From Porticoccaceae bacterium (GTDB taxonomy: Bacteria; Pseudomonadota; Gammaproteobacteria; Pseudomonadales; Porticoccaceae): a DNA stretch of 37,489 bases. A program made the position numbers and the translations under genes. The stretch is taken from NCBI GenBank assembly GCA_023228865.1, contig JALOAH010000046.1, positions 1 to 37,489 of the forward strand, in the 5' to 3' direction. Of this stretch, positions 8,612-15,790 are shown piece by piece (position 1 is the first letter of the stretch; each line of letters opens with the position of its first letter). The notes under the pieces were generated by a model. The model was not told where the DNA came from and did not search any database. It worked only from the letters and a program-made list of their open reading frames with translations.

Positions 8612-9136
8612 TTAATGACCCTCTGTCTGCACAATACGGTGGCAATGGAGCATCGCGGTGGCGATATACTTTTTTATCGAGCTTTTCGATACGTCAAGAC
8701 GGTTGGCAATCTCCCCGTGTTTCATGCCGTCCAACCGATTCATCAGGAAGGCTTCCCGGCATATTCGTGGGAGTCCTTCCAGCATCCGGGCGATGACAAT
8801 CAAGGTTTCGCTGATCAGCGCCAATTCCTCGGCGGATGGCGCTGCCATAACCTCACCCTGGTGAAAAGCATGGGTTTCAAGGTAGGCCTGCTCGATCTTG
8901 CGCCGTCGAGCCGCGTCTATCATCAACCGCGACGCGGTGGTAACCAGCAGCGCCCTGGGTTCCTCCACATTTCGCACACCGCTGAATGAGAACAGACGCA
9001 CGAAGGTGTCCTGAGCCATATCCGCCGCCTGGTGCGGGCAACGCAGCTTCTTGCATAACCAGTTCAGCAACCAGCCATGATGGTCGATGTACATGGCATC
9101 AAGGATGCGGTGGGCGTCTGTGTCTACGGTTGGCAT
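8612..9136 (-). CDS. FecI-type ECF sigma factor (Block A)
   Basis: A 174-residue two-domain ECF sigma factor. Region 2 is HHGWLLNWLCKKLRCPHQ followed by AADMAQDTFVRLF, and region 4 is the helix-turn-helix LDGMKHGEIANRLDVSKSSIKKY near the C-terminus. This is the FecI/iron-starvation group. It is released by its FecR when the STN receptor is loaded, and directs RNA polymerase to the receptor promoter. The gene is divergent from the GNAT locus with a Fur-box-like site in between, so its synthesis should be iron-repressed. It heads the gene order fecI-fecR-receptor-PepSY. Confidence 0.92.
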   Translation of the reverse strand: MPTVDTDAHRILDAMYIDHHGWLLNWLCKKLRCPHQAADMAQDTFVRLFSFSGVRNVEEPRALLVTTASRLMIDAARRRKIEQAYLETHAFHQGEVMAAPSAEELALISETLIVIARMLEGLPRICREAFLMNRLDGMKHGEIANRLDVSKSSIKKYIATAMLHCHRIVQTEGH

Positions 9137-9202
9137 AATCTTTCTGTAAAAGTCGAGGATCCGTATTGTTGTGAATCAGGGAGCGGCTATATTTTGACAA
9201 AT

Positions 9203-9221
9203 GTAAACGAGAATCATTATC
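9203..9221. promoter_or_regulatory. Fur box upstream of fecI (Block A)
   Basis: The 19-mer GTAAACGAGAATCATTATC matches the Fur consensus GATAATGATAATCATTATC at 15 of 19 positions by my alignment. It sits 67 bp upstream of the sigma-factor start on the minus strand, where Fur-Fe would block transcription under iron-replete conditions. Confidence 0.75.
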
Positions 9222-9274
9222 ATATCAATACTCTGCTTAGATTCCCTCAACTCACTCACTGGGATTACCCGCCG

Positions 9275-9894
9275 ATGTTCGATCAGATTACAACGCTGGA
9301 AACACCACGCCTTCGGCTACGCCAATACGCCAATGGCGGCGGGAAGACTACCCTGCGTTCGCACAACTCAATGGAGACTCCTCCGTGATGAAGTACCTGC
9401 CGGCGCCACTATCCGAGATTGAAAGCGATGCCATGGCCAACAAATGCCGGTCATTGATATCCAATCTGGGTTGGGGCTTCTGGGCCACAGAGGTGAAAGC
9501 CACCGGCGAATTTATCGGCCTGGTGGGGTTGAACACCTGCAAACCGTCGTTGCCGTTTTCACCTTGCGTTGAGGTTGGCTGGCGGCTGGCGAAACAGCAC
9601 TGGGGCAATGGCTATGCAACGGAGGGGGCAACGGAAGCATTGCGGTTTGCGTTCAACACCCTGGAATTGGGGCAGGTAGTTGCTTTCACAGTGCCTGGCA
9701 ATAACCGTTCCTGGGCTGTCATGGAGCGAATCGGCATGAGCAATACCGGTCAAAACTTCCTTCATCCGGATCTCCCGGAGGATCACCACCTGTCCGAACA
9801 TGTGTTGTATAGGGTGACGCGGGAGGATTGGCAGAGATTCATTGGTCGTCAGGGGCAGGAGTATCCAGCTCCCTCTGGGAATGTCAGGGCGTAA
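9275..9894 (+). pseudogene. GNAT (RimJ-like) N-acetyltransferase, frameshifted by 8-bp duplication
   Basis: Two overlapping frames together make one GNAT protein. Frame 1 from ATG 9275 encodes MFDQITTLETPRLRLRQ, the standard start of RimJ/RimL-like acetyltransferases. The rest (VMKYLPAPLSEIESD onward, with the acetyl-CoA loop around WRLAKQHWGNGYATEGATEA) is in another frame. The break lies at an exact tandem duplication of ACGCCAAT (9319-9326, 9327-9334). Removing one copy restores RLRQWRREDYPAFAQLNGDSSVMKYL in one 203-residue frame. As sequenced, the first frame stops at 9388, so a full enzyme is not made. A short translation from ATG 9385 would lack the N-terminal strand. It is bounded by divergent Block A and codirectional Block B. 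Confidence 0.88.
9319..9334 (+). repeat. Exact 8-bp tandem duplication (ACGCCAAT x2)
   Basis: Two adjacent identical copies cause the frameshift in the GNAT gene. Deletion of one copy restores a continuous, family-like reading frame, which indicates a recent duplication or an assembly error. Confidence 0.9.
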
Positions 9895-9919
9895 CGCAAG
9901 TAGCGCTCTTGCTATACCA

Positions 9920-9938
9920 GATAATACTGATTATCATT
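9920..9938. promoter_or_regulatory. Fur-box-like site upstream of Block B fecI
   Basis: GATAAT and ATTATC form a perfect inverted repeat around ACTG (9920-9935), in the context GATAATACTGATTATCATT. This fits the GATAAT-hexamer description of Fur sites. It lies about 30 bp before ATG 9966 of the sigma gene, where a bound repressor would cover the promoter. Confidence 0.65.
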
Positions 9939-9965
9939 TGCGTTCACAGTTAGAAAGCTAACCTC

Positions 9966-10526
9966 ATGGGCCAGCAATACGCACAGGACATTGATGCAGC
10001 CAACTACGACCGGGCACTCTCCCCGGATGTCGGCTGTCTCTACCGGGAACACCAGCCCTGGCTACTCAATTGGCTGAAGGGCAAGCTTGGCTGCCCTTTT
10101 GATGCCGGTGACCTGAGCCAGGATACCTTCCTGCGTCTGCTTTCCACGGATATCAGTGCGCTAAGGGAACCCCGCGCCTACCTGCTGGTGATCGCCAACC
10201 GCCTGCTGATCAACCGCTACCGGCGCAATAAAGTGGAATCAGATGTTCTCCAACAGGTGGCCCACCTGATGGAGAGCTGGGATGAAAAAGGCCCCGCCGA
10301 AATTGTTGCCGCCCGCGACCTGCTCCACCGGGTGCTGCTGATGTTGACCGAGGAATTGCCCGAGAAACCCCGCAGGGCGTTTCTGATGGCGCGGATCGAC
10401 GGCAAGAGCTACCGCCAGATCGCCAGGCGGCTCAAAGTGTCGGAAAGCAGCGTCAAACAATACATCTCCAGGGCGCTTATACATTGCCATAAGCGGCTGT
10501 ATGACGAACTCGGGGAATATCAGTAA
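9966..10526 (+). CDS. FecI-type ECF sigma factor 1 (Block B)
   Basis: A 186-residue ECF sigma factor. Region 2 contains HQPWLLNWLKGKLGCPFDAGDLSQDTFLRLL, followed by the EPRAYLLVIANRLLINRYRR segment. Region 4 contains DGKSYRQIARRLKVSESSVKQYISRALIHC. It belongs to the FecI group. Its TAA stop shares one base with the ATG of the following fecR, indicating coupled synthesis of sigma and anti-sigma. A second fecI-fecR pair follows with overlapping codons, so all four genes are one transcription unit under the Fur-box-like site at 9920. Confidence 0.92.
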   Translation: MGQQYAQDIDAANYDRALSPDVGCLYREHQPWLLNWLKGKLGCPFDAGDLSQDTFLRLLSTDISALREPRAYLLVIANRLLINRYRRNKVESDVLQQVAHLMESWDEKGPAEIVAARDLLHRVLLMLTEELPEKPRRAFLMARIDGKSYRQIARRLKVSESSVKQYISRALIHCHKRLYDELGEYQ

Positions 10527-11437
10527 TGGCGGGGGAGGGCATCACCACAGACATCATCCGCGAGCAGGCCGCCGACTGGCTGGTACAACTCGACGGCGAG
10601 CCAACCCCGGATCAACGGCAGGCCTTCCAGGGCTGGCTGTCCCGGGATAACCGGCACCGCCGGGTTTTCGAGCAGATGGAGCGGTTGTGGCTTGCCGCCA
10701 GTCCCCCAAAAAACGCCTCCCATTTCAAACCCCTGCTGTCGGTGACGGGGCTTGTCCTGCTTGCCGCGCTGCTGATTTTCCAGCTGCCGTGGCACTACTG
10801 GCAGGCGGATTACCGCACGGCCATGGGCGAAATCCATACCCTCACCTTGCCCGATGGCAGCAGCGTAACCCTGGACAGCAACAGCGCTATCGACGTGGCA
10901 TTCGACCAGGAACAGCGCCGCATAGAACTGATCCGGGGCGCAGTGCTGCTGGAGGTCAGCAAGGACCCGCAACGCCCCATGGTGGTAGCCGTGCCCGAAG
11001 GAACCGTACAGGCACTGGGCACCCGCTACAGCGTCCGCCGGGGTGACGACCACAGCGTGGTCAGCGTTTACGAATCTCAGGTGCAAGTCAGCACCGCCGA
11101 CCAACAAACCACCCGTGTCGTGGAGGCTGGTCAGCAAGTGCGGCTCCAGGCTGAATTCATTCAGATGTTGGCGGGCGACCTGCCCGCCTACCCGGACTGG
11201 TCTCGCAAACGCCTGGTCTTTCAGGATGCACCGATGTCGGAGGTCGTTGCCCGCCTCGGTCACTACCACCGTGGCCTGATTCATCTCCATAGCAGCGCCG
11301 ACAATCGCCGATTTACCGGCGCGCTGCCCGCCGATGACTCGCTGGCGGCGCTTGATCTGCTGGCGGACAGCATGAACCTGGAGCAGCGCTGTTTCTCACC
11401 CTATGTTGTTTATCTCGCCGCGGCGGACCAGCCATGA
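10526..11437 (+). CDS. FecR-family anti-sigma factor 1 (Block B)
   Basis: A 303-residue anti-sigma factor, with ATG 10526 overlapping the stop of the sigma gene. The cytoplasmic sigma-binding region includes EQAADWLVQLDGEPTPDQRQAFQGW (residues 13-37). One transmembrane helix spans about 69-86. The periplasmic FecR domain has LPDGSSVTLDSNSAIDVAF and ALGTRYSV with G165-T166 at the self-cleavage position. The helix is not preceded by a twin-arginine motif. Its stop overlaps the next sigma gene in an ATGA junction. It should pair with sigma 1, and with one of the two downstream STN receptors. Confidence 0.9.
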   Translation: MAGEGITTDIIREQAADWLVQLDGEPTPDQRQAFQGWLSRDNRHRRVFEQMERLWLAASPPKNASHFKPLLSVTGLVLLAALLIFQLPWHYWQADYRTAMGEIHTLTLPDGSSVTLDSNSAIDVAFDQEQRRIELIRGAVLLEVSKDPQRPMVVAVPEGTVQALGTRYSVRRGDDHSVVSVYESQVQVSTADQQTTRVVEAGQQVRLQAEFIQMLAGDLPAYPDWSRKRLVFQDAPMSEVVARLGHYHRGLIHLHSSADNRRFTGALPADDSLAALDLLADSMNLEQRCFSPYVVYLAAADQP

Positions 11438-11964
11438 CTGACGTTGCTGGTTTGGACGCCCACCGGGCAGACCACCTGTATCGCCACCACCACGGCTGGC
11501 TGCACAACTGGCTCAGCCGTCGTGTGGGTTGCCGGGAGCTGGCCGCCGACCTTGCCCAGGACACTTTCCTGCGCCTGTTGATAAAACCGCGCTCAGTGGA
11601 CAATATCGACAGCGCCCGCGGCTACCTGCGCACCGTTGCCGATCGCCTGTGTATCGATATGTGGAGACGCAAGGCGGTTGAGCAGGCATGGCTGGAAGTG
11701 CTGGCGGCGCGGCCAGAAGAAGTGGATATTTCCCCGGAAGACCACGCCATCATCATTGAAACCTTCTGCGAACTGGACGACATGCTTCGCCGGTTGCCTG
11801 AAAAGGTCGCACGCGCCTTTCTTCTTGCCCAGCTCGATGGGCTCACCTACAAGCAGATCGCCGCCCGCATGGACGTATCCGAGCGCACCATCAAAACCTG
11901 GATGGCTCGCGCCATGCTGGAGTGCGTGCTGATCGAGGCGCGGCATCAGGAGGCGGTGCGCTGA
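11434..11964 (+). CDS. FecI-type ECF sigma factor 2 (Block B)
   Basis: A 176-residue ECF sigma factor of the FecI group. Region 2 contains HHHGWLHNWLSRRVGCRELAADLAQDTFLRLL, and region 4 contains LDGLTYKQIAARMDVSERTIKTWMARAMLEC. It differs clearly from sigma 1 in the recognition helix (ERTIKTW against ESSVKQY), so it could have its own promoter specificity or partner. ATG 11434 overlaps the previous fecR stop and its TGA overlaps the next fecR start, a fully interlocked gene string. Two back-to-back fecI-fecR pairs in a single transcript is uncommon. Confidence 0.92.
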   Translation: MTDVAGLDAHRADHLYRHHHGWLHNWLSRRVGCRELAADLAQDTFLRLLIKPRSVDNIDSARGYLRTVADRLCIDMWRRKAVEQAWLEVLAARPEEVDISPEDHAIIIETFCELDDMLRRLPEKVARAFLLAQLDGLTYKQIAARMDVSERTIKTWMARAMLECVLIEARHQEAVR

Positions 11965-12947
11965 TGGCGGAACGCACCGTGCCCGACCACGCCATCCTGC
12001 AACAAGCGGCGGAATGGTTTGCGACGCTGTCGGATGACGACATTACGGAACAGGATCAGACCCGGTGGCGGGCGTGGATAAACCAAAGTACCGAACACCA
12101 ACAAGCCTGGCACTATGTGGAGCGGGTCGGCCAGCGTTTCCAGTTGGCGCAACAGAGCGCGGGCACAGAGGGCGTTGGAAGAATTCTTAACTCCAGCCGC
12201 GCCGAACGCATTAGCCGGCGCAAGGCGCTGGGGGGCGGCCTTGCCTGCATGGCGGCCTTGATCAGTTGGCGTTACACACCGCTGTCCGCAGTCACCCAAC
12301 AGGTGGTTGATAGCTGGACGGCGGATCACCACACCGCCACCGGTGAAACCCGCCAGCTCACCCTCGCCGACGGTGGGCAGCTATGGCTAAACACAGCGAC
12401 TGCCGTGGATGTCAATTACAACGACAGCGTACGCCAGATCAGCCTCCGCACCGGCGAAGTTCTGATCCAAACCGGCAAGGATTCCCTCAATCGCCCCTTT
12501 GTCGTCAACACCCGGCAAGGGCAACTGCGCGCGCTGGGCACCCGCTTTAGCGTTTGGCAAGGGGAGGGCAGCACCCTTCTTACCGTCTACGAGGGCGCGG
12601 TGGAAATCAAAACTATCGAAGGCCGTAGCCGTACCTTGCAGGCTGGTGAGCAAGCCCTGTTTAGCACCAGTGGCATAGGCCAAGTGGAAAAGGCGCAGCG
12701 CTCACGGGCCACCTGGAGCCAGGGCCTGATCGTCGCGGACAACATTCCGCTTCGGGAACTGGTGGCGGAACTGGGTCGGTATCGCCACGGCTACCTGGGT
12801 GTTGATCCATCGGTGGCCGGCCTGAAAGTGATGGGCACCTATCCGGCTGACAAACCTGATCATGCCCTCGCCATGCTGGAGGACGCCCTGCCCATACGCA
12901 TCAACCGATTGTTGCCCTGGTGGGTAACGCTCGAACCCAGCCACTAA
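11964..12947 (+). CDS. FecR-family anti-sigma factor 2 (Block B), with twin-arginine motif
   Basis: A 327-residue FecR protein; ATG 11964 shares its A with the preceding TGA and fixes the start. The sigma-binding region is LQQAAEWFATLSDDDITEQDQTRWRAW (residues 12-38). Just before the hydrophobic segment (about 88-102) is SRRKALG (84-90), which looks like a twin-arginine signal. Ferric citrate FecR of E. coli has been reported to use the Tat route. The periplasmic part has LADGGQLWLNTATAVDVNY and ALGTRFSV (G192-T193). It ends the sigma/anti-sigma string, followed by a 105-bp gap to the receptor gene. Confidence 0.9.
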   Translation: MAERTVPDHAILQQAAEWFATLSDDDITEQDQTRWRAWINQSTEHQQAWHYVERVGQRFQLAQQSAGTEGVGRILNSSRAERISRRKALGGGLACMAALISWRYTPLSAVTQQVVDSWTADHHTATGETRQLTLADGGQLWLNTATAVDVNYNDSVRQISLRTGEVLIQTGKDSLNRPFVVNTRQGQLRALGTRFSVWQGEGSTLLTVYEGAVEIKTIEGRSRTLQAGEQALFSTSGIGQVEKAQRSRATWSQGLIVADNIPLRELVAELGRYRHGYLGVDPSVAGLKVMGTYPADKPDHALAMLEDALPIRINRLLPWWVTLEPSH

Positions 12948-12982
12948 ATCCGTATCTGATTACAAAAAAACTCACCTTAAGA

Positions 12983-13007
12983 CTTCCCTTTTTTTGGCTC
13001 GCCCGTG
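12983..13007 (+). promoter_or_regulatory. Candidate ECF-sigma promoter of first Block B receptor
   Basis: CTTCCC (12983-12988), 15 nt, then CGTG (13004-13007), with a T-run after the CCC and CTCGCC before CGTG. The layout resembles TTGCCC-T5/6-(N)-CTCGTTCGTC found before the Fur paralogue and the TonB operon. The start codon is 46 nt downstream. It carries CGTG instead of CGTC, so it is one of the weaker members. Confidence 0.45.
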
Positions 13008-13052
13008 TAAGGGTAAGAACCAGAAACTTTAGCCTTTGAGGGAGTCTTGAAA

Positions 13053-15512
13053 ATGCCGTTCACTTTTGTGCCCAAACCCGAGGGAAAACCCACTCACACA
13101 CCGGGTAAAAGTGCCCGCAATACCAGTGCGCTGGCCCTGGCCATTCATATTGCCTGCACCGGGCTTGTCGGATCCGCCGCCGTCACACTGCCCATGCTGT
13201 TGTCGAGCCACGCCAATGCTCAAAGCAATGTGGAATCACAGGCACGCATGGCCTTTGATATTCCCGCAGGCTCCCTGTCCGCAGCTCTGAACCGTTTTGC
13301 GGAGCAGACGGGGTTGTACCTGAGTGGCGCCGGAGAGCTGACAAACAACAAAACCAGCAGCGGCCTCAAGGGGGAATACACTGTTGCCGAGGGCCTGCAG
13401 CAGTTGTTGGCGGGGTCGGGGATTAGGTTTCGGTTTAGTGGTGAAAATACGGTTACTTTGATGGGAGAAAGTGAAGGGGTGACCACATTGCCGCCCGTGA
13501 AGGTGAGTGCGGATGCTTCTGAAGAATCAGCCTACGGGCCCGTAGCAAGCTACACCGCGACACGTAGCGCAACGGCCACTAAAATGGATATCGCAATAAT
13601 TGACACCCCAGCTTCCATCCAAGTAGTGTCAGAGAAGGTTATCAAAGACCAAAATGTATCAAGTTTAAAAGATGTGGTTAGGAATGTTAGTGGAGTACGC
13701 ATCGACTCAACCGCTGGTAATCGGTCAGAAAGCTTCACGATTCGTGGATTCAGTAGCCTTAGGCTTGCCAGAGATGGAGTCCTCTCGCCTGCATCCTTTG
13801 GGGACTCCAGTTTTGTCGAACTATCAAACCTTTCAAGGGTTGAGGTTCTCAAAGGTCCAGCCAGCATCCTATACGGGCAAGTCGAACCGGGAGGATTGAT
13901 TAACCTTGTTACCAAGAAACCATTACAAGAAGCCTTTGGAAGGCTTAGCGGAACTTATGGGACTGATGATTACAAACTTGTAGAAGTAGATTTAAACCAG
14001 CCTTTAAGTACATCAGGTAAACTGCTAGGACGGCTGAATGCGAGCTACCGGGACGGAGGGGACTTTCGAGATTATTTCGTCAATACACAACGGTTGCTCA
14101 TTGCACCATCGCTACGATGGTTGCCCTCTAAAAAGACAACTGTCGACCTTCAATTCGAATATACAGATCAGGAACGAATGTATGATCGAGGACTGGTTGC
14201 TGAAAACGGCAACAACCTAACCCTCCTGCCACGCGAACGATATCTGGGAGAATCTTATAGCACCACCAAATCCGAAGACCATCGCACGACACTCGCAGTA
14301 GAACACAGCATTAATAGCGATTGGACTCTACGGGCATTGACACAAATAACAAACAGCGACCAACCCATAAAAGCAGTTAATCCTGTTTCTCTACAGGCAG
14401 ATGACCGAACATTAAATCGAAACTATCAGGAGGTACTTTGGGAAACTGAGAATTTTGGTGCCCAGGCAAACCTCATTGGGCATTTATCTATTGGGGCAAT
14501 GGATCACGACCTATTAATAGGTGTTGATGCAAACCAGACGAAGCTCGATATGGCATTTAGTCTAGCCACAATCGATGCGATTGATATCTTCGCGCCGGTA
14601 TATGGGTCAACACCAGGGCCTACCAGCTTCACTGGAGGACAAGCCAGGGATATAGATTTCTATGGGATCTATATCAACGATTTGATCTCGTTCAATCGTA
14701 ACTGGAAAGTCATGCTTGGCGGGCGCTATGATATCGTCGAAACTAATTATCAGGCTAATGCAAACCTCCTTACCGACAACAAAAAAGATCATGAATTCTC
14801 GCCTCGTGCTGGTTTAATATTCCAACCAACAGAAAGCATGAGTTTCTACCTCAGTTATACAGAGTCCTTTGCTCCCCCGCTTTCAGGCGCCAGTGCAAGC
14901 GGTGAAGAATTTAAGCCTGAAGAAGGAGAACAATTGGAGCTGGGCGTAAAACGAGAATGGATGGGCGGGCGCTTATCAACGACATTTGCAATTTTCGATC
15001 TCGTTCGAAAAAATGTATCGACTAGTGACCCTGAAAATGCAAATTTTTCGATACAAACCGGTGAGCAACGTAGTCGTGGCTTAGAGATTGATGTCAGCGG
15101 AGAGCTAACTCCCGGATGGAACCTATTGAGTTCATTTTCATGGATGGATTCCGAGATCGTCGATGATAATACTTATGACGAAGGAAACCGCCTCCCAAAT
15201 GCTCCCAGATTGAGCGGAAGTCTTTGGACTACCTATTCATTCCTAAACGAGCCGCTTTCAGACTGGGAAATTGGTGCCGGAGTATTCGCATCAGGTGAAC
15301 GGGAAGGATCTCTTGATAACTCATTTTCAGCATCAGGGTATGCAACTGTAGATTTACTGGCTCGGTACAAGTTTTCTCCTGATGTGGGTGTTTCGCTAAA
15401 CGTCAAAAACCTGTTCGATAAATACTACATTGAATCAACCGGAGGCAGGCTTACATGGATAGAGCCTGGTGCTCCCAGAACAATTCTGGCAAAGGTTGAC
15501 TGGTCATTCTAA
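13053..15512 (+). CDS. TonB-dependent siderophore receptor with STN domain (Block B, first)
   Basis: An 819-residue receptor. I take ATG 13053, which has GAGGGAG about 8 nt upstream, over the TTG at 13047. Order: long signal region (to about residue 56, SHANA), STN domain (about 66-137), TonB box LPPVKVSA (146-153), plug with IRGFSSL and VEVLKGPASILYGQVEPGGLINLVTKKP, then a barrel ending VDWSF. The plug signature is that of ferrioxamine/pyoverdine-class siderophore receptors. From about 13545 on, GC content and codon use drop sharply compared with the STN part: 62% in the line at 13141, 32% at 13621 and 48% at 14881 by hand count. It follows the double fecI-fecR set and should signal to one of those FecR proteins. 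Confidence 0.92.
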   Translation: MPFTFVPKPEGKPTHTPGKSARNTSALALAIHIACTGLVGSAAVTLPMLLSSHANAQSNVESQARMAFDIPAGSLSAALNRFAEQTGLYLSGAGELTNNKTSSGLKGEYTVAEGLQQLLAGSGIRFRFSGENTVTLMGESEGVTTLPPVKVSADASEESAYGPVASYTATRSATATKMDIAIIDTPASIQVVSEKVIKDQNVSSLKDVVRNVSGVRIDSTAGNRSESFTIRGFSSLRLARDGVLSPASFGDSSFVELSNLSRVEVLKGPASILYGQVEPGGLINLVTKKPLQEAFGRLSGTYGTDDYKLVEVDLNQPLSTSGKLLGRLNASYRDGGDFRDYFVNTQRLLIAPSLRWLPSKKTTVDLQFEYTDQERMYDRGLVAENGNNLTLLPRERYLGESYSTTKSEDHRTTLAVEHSINSDWTLRALTQITNSDQPIKAVNPVSLQADDRTLNRNYQEVLWETENFGAQANLIGHLSIGAMDHDLLIGVDANQTKLDMAFSLATIDAIDIFAPVYGSTPGPTSFTGGQARDIDFYGIYINDLISFNRNWKVMLGGRYDIVETNYQANANLLTDNKKDHEFSPRAGLIFQPTESMSFYLSYTESFAPPLSGASASGEEFKPEEGEQLELGVKREWMGGRLSTTFAIFDLVRKNVSTSDPENANFSIQTGEQRSRGLEIDVSGELTPGWNLLSSFSWMDSEIVDDNTYDEGNRLPNAPRLSGSLWTTYSFLNEPLSDWEIGAGVFASGEREGSLDNSFSASGYATVDLLARYKFSPDVGVSLNVKNLFDKYYIESTGGRLTWIEPGAPRTILAKVDWSF

Positions 15513-15517
15513 ACTTC

Positions 15518-15562
15518 TAGCCCGTAGCCCGTAGCCCGTAGCCCGTAGCCCGTAGCCCGTAG
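15518..15562 (+). repeat. Short tandem repeat (TAGCCCG) x6
   Basis: Six exact, contiguous copies of the heptamer TAGCCCG (15518-15559) plus a final TAG begin 6 nt after the receptor stop. They run directly into the left arm of the palindromic element at 15556. The copy number may vary by replication slippage. No spacers are present, so it is not CRISPR. Confidence 0.9.
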
Positions 15563-15644
15563 GTTGGGTTGAGGAATGAAACCCAACAAATCGTGACGCC
15601 CGATACCGCATGTTGGGTATCGCTAGCGCTCAACCCACCTACGG
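15556..15644. repeat. REP-like palindromic element (GTAGGTTGGGTTGAG family)
   Basis: The left arm (about 15556-15588, CCGTAGGTTGGGTTGAGG then ACCCAACA) and the right arm (about 15611-15644, TGTTGGGTATCGC then CTCAACCCACCTACGG) are imperfect reverse complements. Sequences of the type GTAGGTTGGGTTGAG...CTCAACCCAACCTAC are common dispersed palindromes in gammaproteobacteria. It sits between two receptor genes and may act as a transcript barrier. Confidence 0.75.
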
Positions 15645-15717
15645 AAAGGGACCGCGCCATGAATTCAAAGCTATTCGGCGATCATGGGATGATCGGCTAA
15701 AATTATTTCAATCCCCA

Positions 15718-15743
15718 CTGCCCGATTTCGCTTCTGCTTTGTC
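15718..15743 (+). promoter_or_regulatory. Candidate ECF-sigma promoter of second Block B receptor
   Basis: CTGCCC (15718-15723), 16 nt, then TGTC (15740-15743) in TTTGTCATTAGAG. Spacing is the same as in TTGCCC-N16-CGTC before the TonB operon, and GTCATTA is shared exactly with that site. The start codon is 47 nt downstream, close to the 46 nt for the first Block B receptor. Confidence 0.5.
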
Positions 15744-15790
15744 ATTAGAGATAAGCAACACCTCACAACGACTATGCAGGAGCACATTCC

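Noticed and set aside
10520..11290. Minus-strand open frame of 256 codons
   Set aside because: Antisense to a clear fecR gene; an effect of GC-rich codon use.
13047..13052. TTG start for the first Block B receptor
   Set aside because: Only 2 nt from the GGAG; ATG 13053 has proper spacing.
15518..15562. Possible CRISPR array
   Set aside because: Seven-base units are directly adjacent with no spacers and no cas genes nearby.
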